Below are positions 16,434-25,929 of a stretch of 34,528 nt of DNA, in pieces (position 1 is the first letter of the stretch; each line of letters opens with the position of its first letter). A program made the position numbers and the translations under genes. Below the pieces are notes generated by a model. The model had not been told where the DNA came from. It ran no database searches and was given only the letters and a program-made list of their open reading frames with translations. Source of the DNA: Chryseobacterium gleum. Lineage in GTDB: Bacteria > Bacteroidota > Bacteroidia > Flavobacteriales > Flavobacteriaceae. Location of the stretch: positions 1 to 34,528 of the forward strand of contig CAMCVI010000014.1 of assembly GCA_945881885.1 (NCBI GenBank). The letters run 5' to 3'.

Positions 16434-16970
16434 ATGAAATTAATTAAACTACTTTCTGTTTTAGGATTTTTTATCCTTACTTCTTGTTCATCTGTATATG
16501 TAAATACGGATTATGACAAAAAGGCAAATTTTGAAAACTACAAAACTTATGCTTATAATAAAATTAGCGTAGATAAATTAGAAATTTCAGATTTAGACAA
16601 AAAACGTATTTTGTATGCACTTGACGCTGCCATGCCTACAAAAGGATTCTCAAAATCTGAAAATCCAGATGTACTAATCAATATTTTTACCAAAGAACGA
16701 GAACGTGTTAACGTATATAACAACATGGGCTGGGGAATGGGCTGGGGAATGGGCTGGGGAATGGGCTGGGGAATGGGAATGGGCTTCACGCAAACAACCA
16801 CAACACCGGAAGGTACATTATATATTGATATTGTTGATGCAAGAACAAAAGAATTAGTATGGCAAGGAATAGGAACTGGTTATTTAACCACAAACTTTGA
16901 AAAAAAAGACGAACGAATTGCTGAATTTGTTTCAAAAATTTTAGAAAAATATCCGCCAATTGTAAAATAG
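16434..16970 (+). CDS. DUF4136 lipoprotein with GWGM repeat
   Basis: 178 aa. The lipoprotein signal ends at LTSC (Cys18). The body matches DUF4136: VYVNTDYDKKANFENYKTYA near the N-terminus and ..YIDIVDARTKELVWQGIGTGYL near the C-terminus. Inserted in the middle (about residues 98-117) is a run of GWGM units encoded by perfect 12-bp DNA repeats, giving a Trp/Gly/Met-rich loop. A periplasmic or outer-membrane-anchored location is inferred; no biochemical function is known for the family. It follows hutU by 10 nt, and a hairpin after its stop probably ends the transcript. Confidence 0.88.
   Translation: MKLIKLLSVLGFFILTSCSSVYVNTDYDKKANFENYKTYAYNKISVDKLEISDLDKKRILYALDAAMPTKGFSKSENPDVLINIFTKERERVNVYNNMGWGMGWGMGWGMGWGMGMGFTQTTTTPEGTLYIDIVDARTKELVWQGIGTGYLTTNFEKKDERIAEFVSKILEKYPPIVK
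16725..16784 (+). repeat. In-frame 12-bp tandem repeat (GWGM codons)
   Basis: Four perfect copies of ATGGGCTGGGGA (16725-16772) followed by a degenerate partial copy. The unit is a multiple of three, so slippage changes the number of GWGM units without breaking the frame. Confidence 0.95.
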
Positions 16971-16988
16971 GTTGATTATCATAATTAT

Positions 16989-17027
16989 AAAAATCCTGAT
17001 TTGTTTAAAAAACTGTCAGGATTTTTT
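16989..17027 (+). terminator. Rho-independent terminator after the DUF4136 gene
   Basis: AAAAATCCTGA (16989-16999) pairs with TCAGGATTTTT (17016-17026) across a 16-nt loop that can fold further, and is followed by a short T-run. It separates the hutU transcript from the aromatic hydroxylase gene. Confidence 0.78.
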
Positions 17028-17099
17028 ATTTGCATGACAAAAATCACAATTTGATTTAAAATTTATTGTAATTTTACATGAAACATCACAAACACCATT

Positions 17100-18866
17100 A
17101 TGGAAACTAATTTTGAAAGTAACCCACTGATAGACAGGTTACCTAAACATTTAAAACAATTCATAATCCCACAAGATTATACAGACTACACACCAATAAA
17201 TCAAGCAGTTTGGAGATACATAATGCGTAAAAACGTAAATTATTTATCAAAAGTAGCCCATAATTCTTATTTAGAAGGGTTAGAAAAAACTGGGTTAGAA
17301 ATTGATAATATTCCTAACATGTATGGTATGAATCGTATTTTAAAAGAAATAGGATGGGCAGCTGTAGCGGTTGACGGATTTATACCGCCAAGTGCATTTA
17401 TGGAATTTCAGGCGTTTAATGTATTGGTAATTGCTTGTGACATTAGGCAATTAGAACATATAGAATACACACCCGCTCCGGATATTATTCATGAAGGTGC
17501 AGGTCATGCTCCTATTATTGCCAATCCAGAATATGCAGAATATTTACGTCGTTTTGGTGAAATTGGTTGCAAAGCCATTTCATCTTCAAGGGATTACGAA
17601 TTATACGAAGCCGTTCGATTATTATCGATAGTAAAAGAAGCAGAAGGTACTTCAGAGGCAGAAATTAAAGCTGCAGAAGACCAAGTTGATTTTTTACAAA
17701 ACAATATGGGTGAATTGTCTGAAATGTCAAAAATTAGAAATTTACATTGGTGGACAGTAGAATATGGCTTAATTGGAACAGTGGAAAACCCAAAAATATA
17801 TGGTGCAGGTTTGCTATCATCTATTGGTGAAAGTGCTTGGTGTATGACAGATGAAGTCAAAAAACTTCCCTACGATATTTCAGCAGCAGACCAAAGTTTT
17901 GACATCACTAAACCACAACCTCAACTTTTTGTAACACCAGATTTTGCTAAATTAAGTTCAGTCTTGGAAGAATTTGCCAATAAAATGGCGTTGCGAACAG
18001 GCGGTTTGTCTGGAATTCAAAAGTTAATTACTTCAAAAGCTATGGGTACTGCAGAGTTAAGTACTGGCTTACAAATATCAGGTGTTTTTACAAACGTAAT
18101 TGAAAACGAAGGAAAACCAGTATACATTCAAACGACTGGAAAAACAGCTTTATCGTACAGAGAAAAAGAATTAGTAGGACACGGAACAGCATCGCATCCA
18201 GATGGTTTTGGTTCGCCAATTGGCATGCTAAAAGGCATTAACTTGGCCATTGAAGATATGGGCCCAAGGGATTTACGTGCCTACGATATTTATGAAGGCG
18301 AACAAATTACTTTAGAATTTGAAGGAAACATTAAAGTTTCTGGTGAAATTATTACTGGTACACGAAATTTACAAGGTGAAATTTTACTAATTAAATTCAA
18401 AAATTGTACGGTTACTCATGGCGAAACTATTTTATTTGCTCCAGAATGGGGAATTTATGATATGGCAGTTGGTAAAAAAATAATAGCTGCCTTTTCTGGA
18501 CCTGCAGATGTTTCAAGTTTTGATATGATTAATCATGTTCCATCATCTCATACCATAAAACAAAAAAAATCAAGCAAACGAGAAGAACTTGAAAATTTAT
18601 ACCTAAATATTAGAAAATTAAGAGAAGGAAAACCATCCGAAATCACACTGAAAGAAGCCTTTGGGGCGGTAACTGCAAATCATGAATATGATTGGTTACT
18701 TTCTGTAGAAATTGCGGAATTAGCTAAAAAAGAATATCATTCAGATTTAATTGACAAAGTTTTAAATCATTTAGAAAAACTTAAAACAAAACGTCCTGAA
18801 ATTGCTCACTTAATTAAAGGTGGCTTAGAATTAATTTTCGAAAAAGAAAAACATACTACATTGTAA
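17100..18866 (+). CDS. Aromatic amino acid hydroxylase (phenylalanine 4-monooxygenase type), long form
   Basis: 588 aa. The N-terminal ~320 residues are the non-haem iron, pterin-dependent hydroxylase core. The iron ligands are visible: His131 and His136 in DIIHEGAGHAPII, and Glu221 in WWTVEYGL. VDGFIPPSAFMEFQA precedes the iron site, as in other family members. It should oxidise phenylalanine to tyrosine (or act on another aromatic amino acid) with tetrahydropterin and O2. Typical bacterial enzymes are ~260-300 aa; this one has no N-terminal ACT domain but carries ~260 extra C-terminal residues (from about 325), with a beta-rich part and a charged helical end (SSKREELENLYLNIRKLREG). The extension also occurs in Bacteroidota homologues, but its role is unknown to me. 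A terminator precedes the gene, so it is a separate transcript. Confidence 0.9.
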   Translation: METNFESNPLIDRLPKHLKQFIIPQDYTDYTPINQAVWRYIMRKNVNYLSKVAHNSYLEGLEKTGLEIDNIPNMYGMNRILKEIGWAAVAVDGFIPPSAFMEFQAFNVLVIACDIRQLEHIEYTPAPDIIHEGAGHAPIIANPEYAEYLRRFGEIGCKAISSSRDYELYEAVRLLSIVKEAEGTSEAEIKAAEDQVDFLQNNMGELSEMSKIRNLHWWTVEYGLIGTVENPKIYGAGLLSSIGESAWCMTDEVKKLPYDISAADQSFDITKPQPQLFVTPDFAKLSSVLEEFANKMALRTGGLSGIQKLITSKAMGTAELSTGLQISGVFTNVIENEGKPVYIQTTGKTALSYREKELVGHGTASHPDGFGSPIGMLKGINLAIEDMGPRDLRAYDIYEGEQITLEFEGNIKVSGEIITGTRNLQGEILLIKFKNCTVTHGETILFAPEWGIYDMAVGKKIIAAFSGPADVSSFDMINHVPSSHTIKQKKSSKREELENLYLNIRKLREGKPSEITLKEAFGAVTANHEYDWLLSVEIAELAKKEYHSDLIDKVLNHLEKLKTKRPEIAHLIKGGLELIFEKEKHTTL

Positions 18867-18897
18867 CATTTATTACATTTTAATTCTAAGATTCCCA

Positions 18898-18905
18898 TAT
18901 ATTTG
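18898..18905 (+). promoter_or_regulatory. -7 element of the rhodanese gene
   Basis: TATATTTG matches TAnnTTTG, 16 nt before the ATG at 18922. No clear TTTG is found at 17-23 nt upstream, so only the -7 half is supported. Confidence 0.45.
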
Positions 18906-18921
18906 CTGAAAACAAAACAAT

Positions 18922-19230
18922 ATGGGAATTTTAGATTTTTTAGGATTTGGAAATAAATCCACTCAAATTGCAGTATTTAAAGAAAAAAATGCAGTTATTA
19001 TTGATGTTAGAACGTACGAAGAATTTGCTGGTGGGCACATTCAAAACTCCAAAAATATTCCTTTACAAATTATCGAATCGAAAATTAGTGACATAAAAAA
19101 ACTAAACAAACCGGTTATTGCTTGTTGCAGAAGTGGCAACAGAAGCGGTATGGCAACAAGAATTCTAAAACGAAACGGTATTGAATGCATCAATGGCGGT
19201 AGCTGGCAAAGTTTACAAAGAAAATTATAA
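18922..19230 (+). CDS. Single-domain rhodanese-like sulfurtransferase
   Basis: 102 aa, one rhodanese domain. Motifs are VIIDVRTYEEFAGGHIQNSKNIP (CH2A-like region) and the active-site loop ACCRSGNRSG with the catalytic Cys69. Such proteins carry a persulfide and pass sulfur to acceptors; the donor and acceptor here are unknown. There is no signal peptide, so it is cytoplasmic. It converges on the GSCFA gene with only 8 nt between the stops and no visible terminator hairpin, so the two transcripts may overlap. Confidence 0.92.
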   Translation: MGILDFLGFGNKSTQIAVFKEKNAVIIDVRTYEEFAGGHIQNSKNIPLQIIESKISDIKKLNKPVIACCRSGNRSGMATRILKRNGIECINGGSWQSLQRKL

Positions 19231-19238
19231 TTGTTACT

Positions 19239-20186
19239 TTAAAATTTCATTTCAGGATATTTAGCTACAATTGCATTTATTTTCTGTTTTAAATTTTCTT
19301 GAAATTTTAAATGACTTTCAGAATTTGGATTAAAAGGTCTATGACTCAGTGATTTCTGAATTTCTGAAACGTGTTGCATTGTTTCAAATTCGGTTTCATT
19401 TATAAAATTTTCAGAAAATTGCATCCAAATATAATCAATTGCCGTTTGATTTGGATGTAACATATCTTCCGCATAAAATCGGTAATCACGTAGCTCATCC
19501 ATCATAATTTCATAACTCGGAAAATAAATACTTGAAGTAGCATTTGATAGAAAATGATACAGCGCAGTAATTAAATGCGATTTACTTACGTTGTTTTCAA
19601 CAAAACCATCTTTAATATGTCGCACTGGCGACACCGTAAAAATAAACTTAGCATTCGGATTTATACTTTGAATTTCTGAAATGATATTGTTTATACTCGC
19701 TTGAATATCAGCAACAGAAAGCAACTCTTTTACAAATTGTTTTTGTGGTACTTTATGGCAATTGGCAACAATCGCATCGCTTTCAATGTGTTTGTACACC
19801 CAAGAAGTTCCTAAAGTAATTAGACAATGTGTCGCTTTTTCAATGTGCCAATTTGTGGCATCAATTAATTGATTTAAAGTAGTAAGAAATTCCGCTTTAT
19901 CAGGATTTGAAAGTTCGGAATGCACTTCGTAAGAATGCCAAGCTTCATTATGATAAAAAATATCATTCTCTGTGAAATATGTTTTTTGAATACTTCTAAA
20001 AATTATTTTTTCTAATGAAATTGGATTAAAAATAATTCCAAACGGATTAGTAAGCGTTGAAAATTTAAAATAGTCAAACTTATTACCCATATTCTCAGCA
20101 AAACAGGAACCAAAAGAAACTAATTTGGAAGAATAATCAATTAAAAAATCAGATTTGTGTATGGGAATGGAAGTTTGAAATGTCAT
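19239..20186 (-). CDS. GSCFA domain protein
   Basis: 315 aa. It is named for the motif seen here near the N-terminus, VSFGSCFAENMG (GSCFA at residues 26-30), followed by TNPFGIIFNP and, later, ITLGTSWVYKH, FTVSPVRHIKDGF and DMLHPNQTAIDYIW. The GSCFA family resembles SGNH/GDSL hydrolases: the Ser of GSCFA and the late Asp/His in DMLHPN are the likely catalytic residues. It is probably an esterase or lipase-like enzyme; the substrate is unknown. No signal peptide. A TATTTTTG -7 element lies 20 nt upstream on the minus strand. It diverges from the ABC transporter gene. Confidence 0.92.
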   Translation of the reverse strand: MTFQTSIPIHKSDFLIDYSSKLVSFGSCFAENMGNKFDYFKFSTLTNPFGIIFNPISLEKIIFRSIQKTYFTENDIFYHNEAWHSYEVHSELSNPDKAEFLTTLNQLIDATNWHIEKATHCLITLGTSWVYKHIESDAIVANCHKVPQKQFVKELLSVADIQASINNIISEIQSINPNAKFIFTVSPVRHIKDGFVENNVSKSHLITALYHFLSNATSSIYFPSYEIMMDELRDYRFYAEDMLHPNQTAIDYIWMQFSENFINETEFETMQHVSEIQKSLSHRPFNPNSESHLKFQENLKQKINAIVAKYPEMKF

Positions 20187-20205
20187 AACTTTATTTATCG
20201 AATTT

Positions 20206-20213
20206 CAAAAATA
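20206..20213 (-). promoter_or_regulatory. -7 element of the GSCFA gene
   Basis: On the minus strand TATTTTTG matches TAnnTTTG, ending 19 nt before the ATG (20186). No good -33 TTTG is seen at the right distance. Confidence 0.45.
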
Positions 20214-20264
20214 CAAAAACAAGTTAAATAGTTGTAAAAAAATATCTAAAGACTTTTAAATGCT

Positions 20265-20272
20265 TACTTTTG
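20265..20272 (+). promoter_or_regulatory. -7 element of the ABC transporter gene
   Basis: TACTTTTG matches TAnnTTTG, 18 nt before ATG 20291. It overlaps the alternative TTG start at 20270 and so supports the ATG at 20291. Confidence 0.5.
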
Positions 20273-20290
20273 CAACTTAAATTTTTTTAC

Positions 20291-22036
20291 ATGAAATTGC
20301 TTTATAAGTATTTACAAAAACACAAATTACTGCTTTTTTTCGCACTTTTAATGGCAACCATAAACATTTGCTTTAGTTTGTCGGATTCGATTATTACGGG
20401 TAAATTAATGCAAGATTGTGGTGTTGGAATCGCAAAATACAAAGGCAATGAAATTGGATTTATAAAATCAGTTGGCTTTTGGTTAGGACTTTCACTAACT
20501 GCAGCCATGATTTCTCGTATCACAAAAAACTTTCAAGATTACTTTACCAATATAGTGATTCAAAGAACTGGTGCTGAAATGTATACTGATGGTATAAAAA
20601 AGTCGTTAGATTTACCTTACGAAGATTTTGAAGATCAAAGTAGTGGCGAAACATTAAGTAAATTACAAAAAGCCAGAACCGATTCTGAAAAGCTAATTAC
20701 ACTTTCAATTTCATTAATTTTTCAAACCATAATTGGATTCATTTTTGTAATTGTTTACATTTCTAGGATTGATTACAGAATTGCATTTGTTTTTGTATTA
20801 ACCGCACCTATTATTGCGTTTATTAGTTCAATTTTAGGAAAAAAAATAAAAGCAGTATCACGAAATATCGTTTTACAAACCAATTCCTTAGCGGGTTCTA
20901 CCACAGAAAGTTTACGAAATATCGAATTGGTGAAAAGTTTGGGTTTAACCAATCAAGAAGAAAACAGGCTAAATTCAAATACACTCAAAATTTTACAACT
21001 TGAAATTCAGAAAATTCGTTTTATTAGAAGTTTGAGTTTCATACAAGGTACAACGGTCCATTTTATGAGAACTTGCGTAATTTTCGGTTTGTATTATTTC
21101 TTATTTAGCGATAAAATTGTAGTTGGCGATTTATTAACAATGGTATTTTTTACCTTTTTTATTTTTAACCCGTTGCAAGAATTAAGTGCTTTTATCATTG
21201 CTAAAAATGAGACAAAAGTTTCTATGGAAAATTTTGAGAAATTATTAAAAGCCAAATCTGAACACCGCCCAGAAGAACCAGAAAATTTTGGGAAAATAAG
21301 TTCTTTGGTATTTACAGATGTGAGTTTTAAACACAAAACTGCCAAACAATACGCAGTTGAAAATATAAACTTTTCGATTAAACAAGGCGAAACCGTTGCA
21401 TTCGTTGGGCCGTCTGGATCCGGAAAAACTACTTTAGTCAAATTATTAGTTGGTTTGTATCCGCCCGCCATTGGTCATGTTTTGTATAACGGTATCGATT
21501 CTAAAAATATTGATATTTTAAAATTACGAAAACAATTAGGATTCGTAACTCAAGATGCACAATTGTTTTCTGGAACAATTAGATAAAATTTATTGTTTGT
21601 GAAACCAAAAGCAACAGACGAAGAAATAATAAGTGCTTTGCAAAGGGCAAGTTGTGGCAAACTTTTAGACCGTGCCGAAAACGGTTTAGATTCGACAATT
21701 GGTGAAGGCGGAATTAAAATTTCTGGTGGCGAAAAACAACGTTTATCTATAGCAAGAGCCATTTTGAGACAGCCCAATTTATTAATTTTTGATGAAGCAA
21801 CTTCTGCTTTAGATTCGATTACTGAAGAAGAAATTAATAGTACAATAAGAAATATTTCTGATGAAAACAGAATTACAATATTAATTGCTCACCGATTATC
21901 AACCATTATGCACGCCGATAAAATTTTCGTATTGGAACAAGGTAAAATTATTGAACAAGGCAAACACGAAGATTTATTGGTTGAAAAAGGGTTGTATTAC
22001 GCGATGTGGCGCCAACAAATTGGGGAGAGGAAATAA
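20291..22036 (+). pseudogene. ABC exporter (fused TMD-NBD), interrupted by one in-frame stop
   Basis: A single continuous reading frame of 582 codons, with TAA at codon 432 (21584-21586). Part 1 (residues 1-431) has the six-helix ABC exporter membrane domain (~1-310), Walker A GPSGSGKTT (373-381) and the Q-loop FVTQDAQLF (Gln421), ending at SGTIR. Part 2 continues in the same frame with NLLFVKPK, signature SGGEK (478-482), Walker B LLIFDEATS (~497-504) and the H-loop His534. Relatives normally read SGTIRENLLF, so the stop sits where a Glu codon (GAA) is expected: one G-to-T change. Apart from that, both parts look intact. As read, neither half can hydrolyse ATP alone. Alternatives are a recent nonsense mutation, a sequencing error, stop readthrough, or a split product (a TTG at 21593 could start part 2). 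Homodimeric multidrug or lipid export would be the expected function if repaired. Confidence 0.8.
21584..21586 (+). other. Premature in-frame TAA in the ABC exporter
   Basis: The codons read GGA ACA ATT AGA TAA AAT TTA TTG. The frame after the stop is the same as before it (20291 and 21593 differ by a multiple of three), so this is a substitution, not a frameshift. Confidence 0.95.
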
Positions 22037-22073
22037 AAAACCCTCCAAGAGTATGAAACTCTTGGAGGGTTTT
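22037..22073. terminator. Bidirectional terminator between the ABC exporter and alaS
   Basis: CCCTCCAAGAGT (22041-22052), loop ATGAA, ACTCTTGGAGGG (22058-22069), flanked by A- and T-runs. It is placed between convergent genes. Confidence 0.93.
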
Positions 22074-22089
22074 AAGTAATATCACTAAA

Positions 22090-24726
22090 TTACTTCACAA
22101 AACTCACCGCATTCTCTAAAACCGCAGCAATTCCATTTACATTCTTCCCTTTTCCTGAAGCGAAGAACGGTTGTCCACCTCCATTTCCATCAATGTATTT
22201 TCCTAATTCACGGATTACATTTCCAGCATTTAAACCTTTATTTGCCACTAATTCTTTAGCGATATAACAATGAATATTTGGTAACCCATCTTCTACTGAA
22301 GCTAAAACTACAAATGTATTTGGTTTTGAAGTTCCGATGGCTTGTGCTAAATCTTTTGTAGCACTCATCGATAAATCAACTTGTTTTACTAGGAAATTAA
22401 TACCGTTAATATCTTGAAATTCAGCAACTAAACTTGTTGCTAATCCAGCAATTTTTTCTTTAACCAATTGCTCCAACTGTTTTTTCAACATTGTATTGTC
22501 GTCTTGTAAGGAAACCACTGATTTTATAACATCTTGAGGATTTTTCAATACTTCCTTAATTTCCGACAAGGTATTTTCTTGATTCGCATAGAACGCTTTA
22601 ACTGCATCACCAGTAATGGCTTCAATTCTTCTTATTCCAGCTGCAACGGCGCCTTCCGAAATAATTTTGAAATGCCAAATATCAGCGGTATTTTTCACGT
22701 GAATTCCGCCACATAATTCTTTGCTTTCGCCAAATTCAATCATTCTTACTGAATCGCCATATTTTTCACCAAATAAAGCCATTGCGCCTTTATCTAATGC
22801 TTCTTTAATTGGAATATTTCGGTGTTCTAATAATTGTAATTGGGATTCAATTTGTGCATTTACACTTGCTTCTACCTGACGTAATTCTTCATCTGAAACT
22901 TTAGAAAAATGCGAAAAATCGAAACGTAAATAATTCGGATTTACCAACGAACCTTTTTGCTCCACGTGTGTTCCTAAAATAGTTCTCAAAGCCAAATGCA
23001 TCAAATGTGTAGCGGAGTGATTTTTTGAGGAAGCACTTCTTAAATCTGCATTGACTTTAGCAGTAAAAGTTGCATTTACATTTTCTGGTAATTGTTTTGC
23101 GAAAAGTAAAATTAAGTTGTTCTCTTTTTTCGTATCAATAATGTCAATCTTTTCATTTGCTGAAACTAAAACTCCCTTATCTCCTACTTGCCCTCCTCCT
23201 TCTGGATAAAAAGGGGTGTTTTCTAAAACAATTTGGTATAAAATGCCGTCTTTTTTTGAATCTACTTTACGAATACGTGTAATTTTTGAGTCGTTTTCTG
23301 TTTGATCATATCCTACAAATGTTTCCACATTTCCTGGAATTAAAACAGACCAATCTTCTGTAGAAACTTCTGAAGCTGCACGAGAGCGTGTTTTTTGTTT
23401 TTGCAATTCGGTTTCAAAACCAGCTTCGTCTAAACTAAATCCTCTTTCTCTAAGAATTAAAGCTGTCAAATCGATTGGAAATCCGAAAGTATCATATAAT
23501 TCAAATGCTTTTTCTCCTGAAACTTCTTTTACTGAAGTAGTTGAAATTACATTATCTAACAACTGAATACCTTGTTCTAAAGTTCTTAAAAAAGAGGCTT
23601 CTTCTTCACGAATTACATTGGTAACCAATTGTTCTTGCGATTTAATTTCTGGAAAAAATTCTCCCATTTGATTCGCTAAAACAGGCACCAACTTATTTAT
23701 AAAAGGTTCTTTTGTGTCTAAAAAAGTAAATCCGTAACGAATGGCACGACGCAAAATTCTACGAATTACATAACCTGCTCCAGTATTTGAAGGCAATTGC
23801 CCATCTGCAATAGCAAAAGCCACAGCGCGAACGTGGTCAACCACTACACGAATAGCAATGTTCGTTTTTTCTTGGGTATTGGATATGTTTTTAACTTCGT
23901 TTGTAGTGTATTGTAATCCAGTGATTTCTTCCACTTTTGCAATAAGCGGTGTAAAAACATCGGTATCGTAATTAGATGTTACCTTTTGCATCGCCATACA
24001 CAAACGCTCAAATCCCATTCCGGTATCTACGTGTTGTGCAGGTAATTTTTCTAAAGAACCATCAGCTTTACGGTTAAATTCCATAAAAACATTATTCCAA
24101 ATTTCAACAACTTGTGGGTGGTCTGCATTGACTAAACTTCTTCCAGAAACGTCATTTCTTTCAACATCTGACCGTAAATCGATATGAATTTCTGAACACG
24201 GGCCACACGGACCTTGGTCGCCCATTTCCCAAAAATTATCTTTTTTATTTCCTAAAATAATGCGTTCTTCGGGTACAAATTGTTTCCAAATATCCCAAGC
24301 TTCTTGATCAAAAGGGACATTATCTTCTTTACTGCCTTCAAAAACTGAAACATACAAACGGTCTTTGTCTAACTTTAAAACGTCAGTAAGAAATTCCCAA
24401 GCCCAAGGCAATGCTTCTTTTTTAAAATAATCGCCAAAAGACCAATTTCCAAGCATTTCGAACATGGTGTGGTGATAGGTATCAAAACCAACATCTTCTA
24501 AATCGTTATGTTTTCCTGAAACACGTAAACATTTTTGAGTATCCGTAATTCGATTACTTTTTGGTGTTCCATTTCCTAAGAAAAACTCTTTAAACTGAGC
24601 CATCCCTGAGTTGTTAAACATCAGTGTTGGGTCATCTTTTAAAACAATTGGAGCAGAAGGCACAATGGTGTGTCCTTTGCTTTCAAAAAATTGTAAATAA
24701 GCTTTTCTTATATCTTGTGATTTCAT
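22090..24726 (-). CDS. alaS: Alanine--tRNA ligase
   Basis: 878 aa, full length. It charges tRNA-Ala with alanine in the cytoplasm. The N-terminal class II catalytic domain shows [47 protein letters not shown] and PCGPCSEIH; the editing domain shows [12 protein letters not shown] and [12 protein letters not shown] (HxxxH and CxxxH zinc/editing residues); the C-terminal C-Ala domain ends [12 protein letters not shown]. No truncation is seen. It is transcribed alone on the minus strand; no exact TAnnTTTG element was found in the 183-bp divergent gap to the M23 gene. Confidence 0.98.
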   Translation of the reverse strand: MKSQDIRKAYLQFFESKGHTIVPSAPIVLKDDPTLMFNNSGMAQFKEFFLGNGTPKSNRITDTQKCLRVSGKHNDLEDVGFDTYHHTMFEMLGNWSFGDYFKKEALPWAWEFLTDVLKLDKDRLYVSVFEGSKEDNVPFDQEAWDIWKQFVPEERIILGNKKDNFWEMGDQGPCGPCSEIHIDLRSDVERNDVSGRSLVNADHPQVVEIWNNVFMEFNRKADGSLEKLPAQHVDTGMGFERLCMAMQKVTSNYDTDVFTPLIAKVEEITGLQYTTNEVKNISNTQEKTNIAIRVVVDHVRAVAFAIADGQLPSNTGAGYVIRRILRRAIRYGFTFLDTKEPFINKLVPVLANQMGEFFPEIKSQEQLVTNVIREEEASFLRTLEQGIQLLDNVISTTSVKEVSGEKAFELYDTFGFPIDLTALILRERGFSLDEAGFETELQKQKTRSRAASEVSTEDWSVLIPGNVETFVGYDQTENDSKITRIRKVDSKKDGILYQIVLENTPFYPEGGGQVGDKGVLVSANEKIDIIDTKKENNLILLFAKQLPENVNATFTAKVNADLRSASSKNHSATHLMHLALRTILGTHVEQKGSLVNPNYLRFDFSHFSKVSDEELRQVEASVNAQIESQLQLLEHRNIPIKEALDKGAMALFGEKYGDSVRMIEFGESKELCGGIHVKNTADIWHFKIISEGAVAAGIRRIEAITGDAVKAFYANQENTLSEIKEVLKNPQDVIKSVVSLQDDNTMLKKQLEQLVKEKIAGLATSLVAEFQDINGINFLVKQVDLSMSATKDLAQAIGTSKPNTFVVLASVEDGLPNIHCYIAKELVANKGLNAGNVIRELGKYIDGNGGGQPFFASGKGKNVNGIAAVLENAVSFVK

Positions 24727-24909
24727 TTTTATGATATTGAATCGAATAATTTATTTAATTGAAATTCTCAAAAAAATATTTCAAAATATGAAACAAATTT
24801 TAAGTTTTATCGTATAATAAGTATTACTTTGTTGTAACGCACACAAAAATAGTAAATTTTAATGAAATCGCTATTAACAAAAAGTGTCTAAAAGGGAACT
24901 TTTTAATTT

Positions 24910-25887
24910 ATGAAAAGAGTAAAATTTTATTACGACGCTGAAAAACTAGCATTTAAGCAAATTGTTACTAAAAATAGTACCAAAATTGGATACGTGATGC
25001 TTTTTTTATTAGCTAGTGCGTTGTTTGGATTTCTAGGGGTTTTTATTTTAAGCAACACCAATTTTTTTGAAACACCAAAATCAAAATTACAAGCAAGAGA
25101 ATTGGAGATTATGAAATTAAATTATAATTTATTAAATGGAAAAATAGCATTAATGGATGAAGCTTTAGCTGCTATTGAAGAACGAGACAATTCCATTTAT
25201 AGAGTATATTTTAATAGCGATCCCATTTCAAACGAAGTTAGAAGAGCCGGTTTAGGTGGTAAAAATAGGTATAAAGATTTGGAAGATTTTAATACTAGTG
25301 ATTTAATAATTGGCTCCACTAAAAAAGTAGATGAAATAATGAAAGCCTTGGCTGTACAATCTGTTTCATTAGATGAAATTACGAAATTAGCCAAGCGAAA
25401 AGCACTTTTATTGAAGTCTATTCCAGCTATTCAGCCAGTAAAGAATGAAGAATTAAAACAAATGGCTTCTGGTTTTGGATACAGAAGTGATCCGTTTACT
25501 AAAATTAGAAAATTTCATAAAGGCATGGATTTTTCAGCTAAATCAGGCACGCCTATTTATGCCACTGGCGATGGAATAGTGAAAAAAGCAGATGCAAAAG
25601 TTTCTGGATTTGGAAACCATATAGAAATTAATCACGGTTTTGGTTATATGACATTGTATGCGCATTTGAGTAAGTATAAAGTTAAAGCCGGACAAAAAGT
25701 AAAACGTGGCGATATTATTGGATATGTTGGTAGCACGGGACGAAGCGAAGCACCACATTTACATTACGAAGTGCATAAAAACGGTGAAGTAGTAAATCCA
25801 TTAAATTTTTATTATGGCAGTATTTCTGCTAAAGAATATGTTTTAATTACTAAATTAGCCAATCAGGAAAATCAATCGTTGGATTAA
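24910..25887 (+). CDS. M23 family (LytM) peptidoglycan endopeptidase, membrane-anchored
   Basis: 325 aa. One transmembrane helix at about residues 27-49, a coiled-coil region at ~58-95, then a LytM domain (~188-300). The zinc ligands are His203 and Asp207 in FHKGMD, and His285 in PHLHYEV; His283 and His252 (YAHLS) complete the active site, so it should be enzymatically active. It cuts peptide cross-links in peptidoglycan on the periplasmic side and may act in cell growth or division, as other coiled-coil LytM proteins do. It starts 184 bp from the divergent alaS. The MerR gene follows after 42 nt, suggesting an operon. Confidence 0.94.
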   Translation: MKRVKFYYDAEKLAFKQIVTKNSTKIGYVMLFLLASALFGFLGVFILSNTNFFETPKSKLQARELEIMKLNYNLLNGKIALMDEALAAIEERDNSIYRVYFNSDPISNEVRRAGLGGKNRYKDLEDFNTSDLIIGSTKKVDEIMKALAVQSVSLDEITKLAKRKALLLKSIPAIQPVKNEELKQMASGFGYRSDPFTKIRKFHKGMDFSAKSGTPIYATGDGIVKKADAKVSGFGNHIEINHGFGYMTLYAHLSKYKVKAGQKVKRGDIIGYVGSTGRSEAPHLHYEVHKNGEVVNPLNFYYGSISAKEYVLITKLANQENQSLD

Positions 25888-25929
25888 TGTGTCAATTTGG
25901 CGATTAAATAATTTATTATAAATAAAAAG

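Noticed and set aside
20270..20290. Upstream TTG start for the ABC exporter
   Set aside because: It lies inside the TACTTTTG -7 element; ATG 20291 gives the normal N-terminus.
21593..22036. Independent ATP-binding protein gene
   Set aside because: It is in the same frame as the upstream part, lacks Walker A and any promoter, and is best read as the 3' half of the interrupted exporter. Internal initiation at the TTG cannot be excluded.
24727..24909. Promoters in the alaS / M23 divergent gap
   Set aside because: Several near matches (ATATTTTG, TTACTTTG) but none fits TAnnTTTG with a spaced TTTG; I could not support a site.
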